Assembly (NCBI GenBank): GCA_020049855.1
Contig: JAGVLJ010000043.1
Location: 1-41,395 of the forward strand
Direction: 5' to 3'
From: Bacteroidia bacterium
Lineage (GTDB): Bacteria > Bacteroidota > Bacteroidia > UKL13-3
DNA: 41,395 bases
Below are positions 25,735-32,023 of this stretch, one piece after another; positions within the stretch are counted from its first letter, which is position 1, and each line of letters starts with the position of its first letter. The notes below the pieces were generated by a model. The model was not told the DNA's origin. It was given only the letters and a program-made list of their open reading frames with translations, and ran no database searches. Position numbers and translations under genes: made by a program.

Positions 25735-26574
25735 ATGAAAACATCAGAACAACTGAAACAACTGGTTAAAGAAAAATACAGCCAAATTGCCCTTCAGGAT
25801 AAAAAAACCAACCAATCGTCCTGTTGCGGAACAGGTGGCTGCTCAACCGAAGTATATAACATAATGACGGATGACTACGATAAAGTAAGTGGGTACAATA
25901 ACGAAGCCGACCTTGGTTTAGGTTGCGGATTACCCACCCAATTTGCCAAAATAAAAAAGGGTGATCTGGTAATTGATCTGGGTTCAGGAGCAGGCAATGA
26001 TTGTTTCGTAGCGAGGCATGAAACCGGAGAAACCGGAAAAGTAATCGGTATTGATTTTACTCCTGCCATGATTGAACGGGCCCGAGAAAATACCAAGAAA
26101 CTTGGCTATAACAATATTGAGTTCAGGCAAGGCGATATTGAAAAAATACCGATAACCGCCAATGTAGCCGATGTTATTGTAAGCAATTGCGTATTGAATC
26201 TAGTACCTGATAAAGGCAATGTATTCAAAGAAATTTTCCGCGTGTTGAAGCCGGGCGGACATTTCAGTATTTCAGATGTGGTGTTGATGGGACAACTTCC
26301 GAAAGCCTTGCAAAAAGACGCTGAAATGTATGCCGGATGTGTGGCCGGTGCCATTCAAAAAAATGAATATCTACAATTGATACAACAAAACGGATTTAAA
26401 AATATTACCCTACAGAAAGAAAAGCCCATCAGTATACCGGATGATATATTGATGGGTTACCTGCAGGGAAAAGAACTGGAAGAATTTAAACAACAGCATA
26501 CCGGTATCTTTAGCATTACCGTGTATGGCGAAAAACCTGCTGATTGTTGTACCCCCGGTGGCGGTTGCTGCTGA
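25735..26574 (+). CDS. arsM: Arsenite S-adenosylmethionine methyltransferase
   Basis: A 279-residue methyltransferase from ATG 25735. The frame extends back to a TTG at 25663 inside arsR, but the family N-terminus and the 37-base gap favour the ATG. The SAM site is VIDLGSGAGNDCFVAR and IGIDFTPAMIERAREN. The three Cys positions conserved in ArsM enzymes are all present: GLGCGLP, SNCVLNL and YAGCVAGA. An extra CCGTGGC lies near the N-terminus and the protein ends in CCTPGGGCC, giving several more thiols for As(III). It methylates trivalent arsenic to mono- and dimethyl forms. Confidence 0.94.
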   Translation: MKTSEQLKQLVKEKYSQIALQDKKTNQSSCCGTGGCSTEVYNIMTDDYDKVSGYNNEADLGLGCGLPTQFAKIKKGDLVIDLGSGAGNDCFVARHETGETGKVIGIDFTPAMIERARENTKKLGYNNIEFRQGDIEKIPITANVADVIVSNCVLNLVPDKGNVFKEIFRVLKPGGHFSISDVVLMGQLPKALQKDAEMYAGCVAGAIQKNEYLQLIQQNGFKNITLQKEKPISIPDDILMGYLQGKELEEFKQQHTGIFSITVYGEKPADCCTPGGGCC

Positions 26575-26586
26575 TAAATAAATCGT

Positions 26587-27669
26587 ATGAGCGCTACCAA
26601 CTGCAACCCCACTCACCAGCGGAAAAAGCTTGGGTTCCTTGACCGCTTTTTAACCCTTTGGATTTTTCTCGCTATGATACTTGGTATTGGGATAGGCTAT
26701 TTTATACCAGCCATTCCATCGGCCATTAACCAGATGTCAAGCGGCACCACCAATATTCCCTTGGCCATCGGATTAATTCTGATGATGTACCCCCCGCTGG
26801 CAAAAGTTAAATACGATAAAATTCCCGGACTGTTCAAAAACAGCAAATTATTTCTACTCTCCATGGGCATTACGTGGATACTTGGCCCTTTGCTCATGTT
26901 TTTATTGTCCATCACTTTTCTTCGGGATAATCCCGAATACATGACCGGGCTTATACTTATTGGAATCGCTCCCTGCATTGCCATGGTCATTGTATGGAAT
27001 GAACTGGCTGAAGGGAATCGCGAATACATAGCAGGATTAGTTGGTATTAACAGCCTTATGCAGGTATTCTTCTTTAGTGCCTACGCTTACTTTTACCTTT
27101 CTATAATGCCTCCTCTCTTCGGAATAAAAAGCATGAAGGTAACTATCACAATCGGAGAAATTGCCCGCACGGTGGCCATTTACCTGGGCATTCCGTTCGC
27201 TGCCGGTGTCATCAGTCACTATTCTCTAATCAAAAATAAAGGGGAGGTCTGGTTCAATGAAAAATTTGTTCCGGCAGTATCTCCTATTACACTTGTAGCT
27301 TTGTTGTTTACCATAATGGTCATGTTTAGTCTTAAAGGCGAACTGATTATTCAAATACCCTTTGATGTATTGCGTATTTCCATACCTCTGGTAATTTATT
27401 TCGTCATCATGTTCCTGTTTACTTTTTTTGCAGCAAAAGCCATAGGAGCCGATTATGAAAAAAATGCTTCAGTGTCATTTACTGCTTCCGGAAATAATTT
27501 TGAATTAGCCATTGCCGTAGCAATAGGCGTATTTGGGCTAAACAGCGGCCAAGCTTTTGCAGGGGTCATTGGCCCATTGGTAGAAGTTCCTGTACTTATT
27601 GCTTTGGTAAATGTGGCTTTCTGGCTACGAAAAAAATATTATCCAAATCAAAAAACAAAGAACTTATGA
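26587..27669 (+). CDS. acr3: Arsenite efflux transporter, ACR3 family
   Basis: A 360-residue membrane protein with about ten hydrophobic segments. It begins with FLDRFLTLWIFLAMILGIGIG and contains IPLAIGLILMMYPPLAKVKY, LIGIAPCIAMVIVWNELAEG with the Cys essential in ACR3 proteins, and ASGNNFELAIAVAIGVFG. It exports As(III) across the inner membrane using the proton gradient. It starts 12 bases after arsM and its stop overlaps the arsC start by 4 bases (ATGA). Confidence 0.96.
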   Translation: MSATNCNPTHQRKKLGFLDRFLTLWIFLAMILGIGIGYFIPAIPSAINQMSSGTTNIPLAIGLILMMYPPLAKVKYDKIPGLFKNSKLFLLSMGITWILGPLLMFLLSITFLRDNPEYMTGLILIGIAPCIAMVIVWNELAEGNREYIAGLVGINSLMQVFFFSAYAYFYLSIMPPLFGIKSMKVTITIGEIARTVAIYLGIPFAAGVISHYSLIKNKGEVWFNEKFVPAVSPITLVALLFTIMVMFSLKGELIIQIPFDVLRISIPLVIYFVIMFLFTFFAAKAIGADYEKNASVSFTASGNNFELAIAVAIGVFGLNSGQAFAGVIGPLVEVPVLIALVNVAFWLRKKYYPNQKTKNL

Positions 27670-28064
27670 AAAAACGTTTGCTCTTTGTATGCATTGAAAA
27701 TTCCAACCGCAGCCAGATGGCTCAGGCCTTTGCCAAAATACATGGAGGCAATGAAATAGAAGCTTACAGTGCTGGTTCAAAACCCTCCGGAAAAATAAAT
27801 CCAAAAGCCATTGCTGCTATGAATGAACTGGGCTATGACCTCAGTACTCATGACTCGAAATCATTAGATGAGGTTCCGAAAGAACCATACGAGTATGTAG
27901 TAACCATGGGATGCGGTGATGCCTGCCCATGGATGCCCGCCAAACATTTTATTGACTGGCAAATCCCCGACCCAAGAAATATGAACCCCGATGAATTCAG
28001 AAAAGTACGCGACTTAATTGAATCTAAAGTAAAAGAACTGCTGCAGGCAGCCGAGTTAGTGTGA
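27666..28064 (+). CDS. arsC: Arsenate reductase, LMW-phosphatase (thioredoxin-coupled) type
   Basis: A 132-residue protein with the P-loop CX5R (Cys9 to Arg15, CIENSNRS) at the N-terminus and the Asp in DWQIPDPRNM acting as general acid. Cys83 and Cys87 (MGCGDACPW) supply the redox cascade, so it should belong to the thioredoxin-linked class related to S. aureus ArsC. It reduces As(V) to As(III), which ACR3 then exports or ArsM methylates. It is coupled to acr3 by a 4-base overlap and is the last gene of the operon. No terminator hairpin is obvious after it. Confidence 0.94.
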   Translation: MKKRLLFVCIENSNRSQMAQAFAKIHGGNEIEAYSAGSKPSGKINPKAIAAMNELGYDLSTHDSKSLDEVPKEPYEYVVTMGCGDACPWMPAKHFIDWQIPDPRNMNPDEFRKVRDLIESKVKELLQAAELV

Positions 28065-28122
28065 ATATTAATATTACTTTAGGCATAGTAAAGTAGCAGC
28101 AGGTTTTGCCAAAGCTCAATTA

Positions 28123-28542
28123 AAAACACAAAAAACAAAGCCAGCTTAGAAGGTTTTGAACTCTGTTTAGGAATAACAAAAACGGGCTACCCCCTTTAGA
28201 ATCCCTGAATTAATGCAAAATGCCACCAAACTGAAGCCTAAAATGTGGGAAACTAGTACTGTAGGCTTTGCTAATTTCGCTTATAAATATGCAAATAGTA
28301 GCGAAGGCAATTGGTATCTGATAGGTTTCTCCCCACGCAAGCAAAACCTTACTGTTTACAATTATGACAAGTTATGAACTCCACCCGGATATCATGTTAC
28401 GTTTGGGCAAATTAGAAATAGGAAATCCTGAATAAACATTAAAAAACCAAGCGATATAAATGAAAAAGTACTCAGGGATATTTTGACTGTTGCACAAACC
28501 GACTTAATGGTTCTGCAAACTTATTTTGAAAAGAAAAAATAA
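28123..28542 (+). pseudogene. Decayed DUF1801 gene
   Basis: One reading frame, interrupted by five stops, reads as a DUF1801 protein. It runs KTQKTKPA-stop-KVLNSV-stop-E-stop-QKRATPFRIPELMQNATKLK, then PKMWETSTVGFANFAYKYAN, SSEGNWYLIGFSPRKQNLTV, a TGA at 28375-28377, a TGA before INIKKPSDINEKVLRDIL, and finally TVAQTDLMVLQTYFEKKK ending at 28540-28542. The family hallmarks PKMWGxxxVGFGxYxYKY and GFSPRKxxLTxY are clear. All pieces stay in one frame, so decay was by substitution. It lies directly after the ars operon on the same strand. Confidence 0.8.
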
Positions 28543-28869
28543 TCCTCCGTTTACTAAAATAGTGAATCCTAAATGCCATCTCTTATCTTTTAGGCCAACC
28601 ACAACTAAAGCTACTAACACGGAAGGTAACTTGTTATTCAGCCCTCGGCAAATTCTTGAAATCCGTTTTACCTTTTGGAAACCCTCGCCTATTGGCACTC
28701 TCATACCAGTACAAATGAGTTGCAGCAAAACAAGTATCCACTTCATAAATTCACAAACAGATAAATTGATTGTTCCCTACTCATGTCCCATTTCAACTCT
28801 TAAAATTAAAGACTTGAGTAGAAGACCTCGGATGCTATCCACTACCAATTCAATAAATACAAGCACCAT
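28504..28869 (-). pseudogene. Possible remnant of a small membrane-protein gene
   Basis: Read leftward from ATG 28869, one frame gives MVLVFIELVVDSIRGLLLKS and LILRVEMGHE, a TAG at 28779-28777, then GTINLSVCEF and MKWILVLLQLICTGMRVPIG, continuing to LVALVVVGL and ending at 28504. Hydrophobic blocks suggest a multi-pass membrane protein with a nonsense mutation. I recognise no family with confidence. The plus-strand open frame over the same bases (28526-28900) has no protein-like pattern. Its end overlaps the DUF1801 remnant tail-to-tail. Confidence 0.35.
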
Positions 28870-29254
28870 ATTATGCAGGAAAGTTGTATTTAAAATTTAA
28901 AATGAGCAGTGCCTAAACGTATCGCTTTATTAAAAAATAATGTGTGGTGTTATCAAAACAAATGAGCAAGTACACTGTCAATATTCCATTTATACTTAAT
29001 AAATATTTATCATGTTCCCTGCATAAATACACAAGGTGTTGCTGTTTAATATGCAGTTATGTTTCAATGTGTGTTTTTAAATCACACAGGGATATAAAAC
29101 AGGGTGCATAAAAATAGATAAATTGTTGTACACAACGCCACTGCCGCAGGTTATGGATGCTTATGCCCGTTTTAATTACCATACTAAAATGCCAACATAT
29201 ATTGCCAAGCACGATAAAATAAAAATGGCCTGATATTTGAAAAATCAGTTCCTT
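28870..29254. other. Intergenic region with one protein-like fragment
   Basis: No complete gene is seen. On the plus strand a short open stretch ending at a TGA at about 29231-29233 reads KIDKLLYTTPLPQVMDAYAR followed by FNYHTKMPTYIAKHDKIKMA. It looks like the tail of a real protein rather than random translation, but it has no good start and I recognise no family. The rest is AT-rich. Confidence 0.3.
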
Positions 29255-29941
29255 ATGAGGAACACACCGCTACATATTCTCTTTATTCTGATTTTACTAA
29301 ATGCCTGCACACGCGAGTCAAAAAATAACTCCGTATTGGTGAGCACAGATACCATCGTTCACAAAAAAACAATTGTTGTATATGAGACTGAAACGGTAAA
29401 AGTGATAAAAACTCCGGTTATTATAGATCAAACTCGGGTAGAAAAACCAATTACCCCCGAAGCCCCTAAACCAATACAGCCGGTTAAACGAAAAAAAAAT
29501 CCAACAAAAAAAATCCAACCCCTGCCCGTTTATAAATTCCCTACCGATACTGAATACCATTATTACTCAAATAAAAAAATCTCTGTTAAAATAAGTCCGT
29601 GGAAAAATGAGGAACGAAGTATTTTGTTGTTTGATTACGACCGAAATATTACCTACACTTTTGAAGATGTGCGCCATTCCTATTCTTATTTTACTGAACT
29701 ATCATATCACCCTAACGGGGCCGTTTCAATTGCCGTTACACACCTGAATCCAGGTGCAAGCATGTATTGGTATGAAACCGAAATACAGTTTACCGAATAC
29801 AATATTCCGATTACCAAAAAAAGCACCCAGTTCCCAACGGAGCTCGACAATCCTCCTTCTATTCAATACTGGAATGTACAAAAAAAACAATGGGTTGATC
29901 AACTTACAATAGAGTGCCAACCGCCCCCTCAAAAGCAGTAA
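29255..29941 (+). CDS. Predicted lipoprotein, function unknown
   Basis: A 228-residue protein from ATG 29255. A TTG 18 bases upstream is in frame, but the ATG gives a clean signal peptide MRNTPLHILFILILLNAC with the lipobox Cys at residue 18. After it comes a linker rich in Thr, Val, Pro and Lys (EKPITPEAPKPIQPVKRKKN), and then a globular part with many Tyr and Trp (about residues 90-225). The YHPNGAVSIAVTHLNPGAS segment faintly recalls MORN/antitoxin-like or beta-rich repeats, but no family is recognised. It is likely anchored in a membrane facing the periplasm. It precedes the ccm cluster on the same strand by 36 bases and may or may not be part of it. Confidence 0.75.
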   Translation: MRNTPLHILFILILLNACTRESKNNSVLVSTDTIVHKKTIVVYETETVKVIKTPVIIDQTRVEKPITPEAPKPIQPVKRKKNPTKKIQPLPVYKFPTDTEYHYYSNKKISVKISPWKNEERSILLFDYDRNITYTFEDVRHSYSYFTELSYHPNGAVSIAVTHLNPGASMYWYETEIQFTEYNIPITKKSTQFPTELDNPPSIQYWNVQKKQWVDQLTIECQPPPQKQ

Positions 29942-29965
29942 ATCGGAAAAGCGGTACAAATCTGT

Positions 29966-29973
29966 TAATTTTG
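29966..29973 (+). promoter_or_regulatory. Candidate -7 element immediately before ccmB
   Basis: TAATTTTG is an exact TAnnTTTG match only 4 bases before ATG 29978. If it is used, the transcript would start at or just after the start codon, giving a leaderless message or the use of a later start. No clear TTG-type -33 box was found, so this may be chance. Confidence 0.35.
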
Positions 29974-29977
29974 CGCC

Positions 29978-30637
29978 ATGTTGCTGGCAAAAGAAGTAAA
30001 GGTACTCCTGCATAAAGAATTACTAACTGAATGGAGACAACGTTATGCTATCAATGGCATGTTGCTCTATGTAGTTTCGTCCGTTTTCGTAGCTTTCCTC
30101 TCCTTTCATGTGGTAAATCCGTCCAGTTGGAATGCCCTTTTTTGGATTATTATGCTATTTACCAGTGTAAGTGCCATTGCCAAATCATTTATTGGCGAAA
30201 GTAAAGGGCGCATGTTGTATTACTTCACTATTGCTTCGCCACAAGGCGTTATGCTGTCTAAAATGATTTACAACACACTGTTGATGCTGGCCTTAAGTCT
30301 TTTATGCCTTTCGGTGTATTGTATGCTTATCGGTAATATGGTAACAAATATATGGGCCTTTGCATTAGCAGCTGCTTTGGGTAGCATGGGAATGGCCGGT
30401 TGTTTCACTATGGTGTCGGCCATTGCATCAAAAGCCAATAACAGCCATGTACTCATGCCAATTCTAAGTTTTCCGGTTATTTTGCCACTCTTGCTTGTTA
30501 CTATAAGAGTTTCTAAAAAGGCTATTGACGGACTGGACTTCAGTACATTTATGATGGATTTTGGGGTTATTTTCTTTATCAATTTTATCATCACTTCCTT
30601 AGCCTATATCCTATTTCCGTTTATCTGGAAAGATTAA
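29978..30637 (+). CDS. ccmB: Heme exporter membrane subunit CcmB
   Basis: A 219-residue membrane protein with six hydrophobic segments. It begins with KVLLHKELLTEWRQRYAING and contains ISAIAKSFIGESKGRMLYYF-like text, namely VSAIAKSFIGESKGRMLYYF, followed by SPQGVMLSKMIYN. These match CcmB, the permease of the CcmAB ABC transporter that helps load and release heme on CcmE in system I cytochrome c maturation. The ATPase gene ccmA is not in the window. It opens the ccmB-C-D-E-F series. Confidence 0.92.
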   Translation: MLLAKEVKVLLHKELLTEWRQRYAINGMLLYVVSSVFVAFLSFHVVNPSSWNALFWIIMLFTSVSAIAKSFIGESKGRMLYYFTIASPQGVMLSKMIYNTLLMLALSLLCLSVYCMLIGNMVTNIWAFALAAALGSMGMAGCFTMVSAIASKANNSHVLMPILSFPVILPLLLVTIRVSKKAIDGLDFSTFMMDFGVIFFINFIITSLAYILFPFIWKD

Positions 30638-30714
30638 CCCTAAATTTTCCTGTATAAAACTTTATCGTTTTTCCCTTACAAACTGCTTATCAAATATTAC
30701 ATTTGCCCCAGTTT

Positions 30715-31377
30715 ATGTATAAGCATTGGTGGAAATTAATCGGAGTAGTATCATTGTATTACACTATTTTAAGGGGTTTTACAGGGGAAATACCTCATTT
30801 ACCCATTCTTGAAGAATCAATCAGAAATCTTTATTTTCATGTACCTATGTGGTTCAGCATGCTCTTGTTGCTGCTTGCATCAACGGTGTACAGTATTAAA
30901 TTTCTAGGCAAAAACAAACCTGAACATGATATCATAGCCTCGGAATTGGCCTATACCGGAATATTTTTCGGGATATTAGGAATATGCACAGGAATGATTT
31001 GGGCCAAAAACACTTGGGGCACCTGGTGGACTAATGACCCAAAACTTAACAGTGCCGCTATTGGCATGCTCATGTATTTTGCTTATGCCATTCTCAGAGA
31101 TGCAATTGATGATGTTGAAAAGAAAGCAAGGATTTCAGCCGTTTACAATATCTTTGCCTTTCCGGTATTTGTGGTACTCATCTTTGTATTGCCCCGACTC
31201 ACTGCATCCCTTCACCCAGGAAATGGCGGGAACCCTGGATTTAATCAATACGATTTGGACAATAAGATGCGTTTGATTTTTTATCCGGCTGTTTTAGGAT
31301 GGACCTTACTTGGCCTATGGATTGCCCATTTGCGCATACGAGTTAAAAAAATAGAAAAAATAATAAACGAAAACTGA
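30715..31377 (+). CDS. ccmC: Heme handling protein CcmC/CcsA family
   Basis: A 220-residue membrane protein from ATG 30715; a TTG four codons upstream is less likely. It has six hydrophobic segments and the tryptophan-rich heme-handling motif WGTWWTNDPKLNSAAIGMLM (WWD-type) between membrane segments. Conserved His lie near LYFHVPMWF and in LTASLHPGNG. CcmC presents heme to CcmE on the periplasmic side. A TACATTTG sequence (30698-30705) 9 bases before the ATG matches a -7 box and may give a short-leader transcript. ccmD follows after 1 base. Confidence 0.93.
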   Translation: MYKHWWKLIGVVSLYYTILRGFTGEIPHLPILEESIRNLYFHVPMWFSMLLLLLASTVYSIKFLGKNKPEHDIIASELAYTGIFFGILGICTGMIWAKNTWGTWWTNDPKLNSAAIGMLMYFAYAILRDAIDDVEKKARISAVYNIFAFPVFVVLIFVLPRLTASLHPGNGGNPGFNQYDLDNKMRLIFYPAVLGWTLLGLWIAHLRIRVKKIEKIINEN

Positions 31378-31378
31378 T

Positions 31379-31603
31379 ATGAAAGCTGTTATCGCATTTT
31401 TTTTAAGTTTATTTCATACTCCAAATTTGGATATGCTTACTTCTGTACAGGGAACGGTGACAGAAACCGATACTTCGGATAATAAACTATTTGTAGTTGT
31501 GGCTGTGGTGGCCGTAATATTTACAGGCATTGTGCTTTACCTGCTGTTTATTGATAAAAAAGTTGGACGTATAGAAAAACAAATTCACTCGGATAAAAGC
31601 TAG
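31379..31603 (+). CDS. ccmD: CcmD-like small membrane protein
   Basis: A 74-residue protein with a hydrophobic start and one central membrane segment at about residues 37-58 (LFVVVAVVAVIFTGIVLYLLF), followed by a charged tail DKKVGRIEKQIHSDKS. Sequence conservation of CcmD is weak, so the call depends on size, topology and position between ccmC and ccmE. CcmD helps release holo-CcmE from CcmC. The VQGTVTETDTSDNKL stretch before the membrane segment is typical of Bacteroidota CcmD-like proteins. Confidence 0.8.
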   Translation: MKAVIAFFLSLFHTPNLDMLTSVQGTVTETDTSDNKLFVVVAVVAVIFTGIVLYLLFIDKKVGRIEKQIHSDKS

Positions 31604-31621
31604 TGTAACAGAAAAGAATTA

Positions 31622-32014
31622 ATGAAACCAAAATACATAATTGCTATTATTTTAATTGCCGTTGCTATAGGAGCCATCATTAGTATGTATGGTGATAGCA
31701 GCACTTACGTAGATTTTAAAACAGCCGTTGCCAGTTCTGATCGTGATTACCATGTAATAGGTACCCTGAACAAAGAAAAACCTTTGGAATATAATCCTGA
31801 AAAAAATGTAAACCTTTTTAGTTTCTATATGCTCGATAGTCTCGGCTACGAAATGAAAGTATTATATCATAACACAAAGCCTCAGGATTTTGAGCGTTCA
31901 GAAAAAATTGTCATTGTTGGTCGTGCGTTGTCGGCACAGGAATTCGAAGCTTCTCAAATTTTATTAAAATGCCCTTCCAAATATACCGAAGGCCGGAAGC
32001 CCGGAGAAAATTAA
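31622..32014 (+). CDS. ccmE: Heme chaperone CcmE, CxxxY type
   Basis: A 130-residue membrane-anchored protein with an N-terminal membrane segment (about 5-22), then an OB-fold domain (YHVIGTLNKEKPLEYNPEKN, FYMLDSLGYEMKVLYHNTKP, EKIVIVGRALSAQEFEASQI) and a short tail. CcmE carries heme from CcmC to CcmF, bound covalently at a His in the HxxxY motif of most bacteria. Here the site reads LLKCPSKYTEGRK: Cys117 to Tyr121, the CxxxY variant known from some Deltaproteobacteria and archaea. It follows ccmD by 18 bases. Confidence 0.93.
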   Translation: MKPKYIIAIILIAVAIGAIISMYGDSSTYVDFKTAVASSDRDYHVIGTLNKEKPLEYNPEKNVNLFSFYMLDSLGYEMKVLYHNTKPQDFERSEKIVIVGRALSAQEFEASQILLKCPSKYTEGRKPGEN

Positions 32015-32023
32015 TATAGATTC

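Noticed and set aside
28526-28900. A 124-residue plus-strand gene
   Set aside because: Ser/Thr/Pro-rich composition without pattern; it lies antisense to a more protein-like minus-strand frame.
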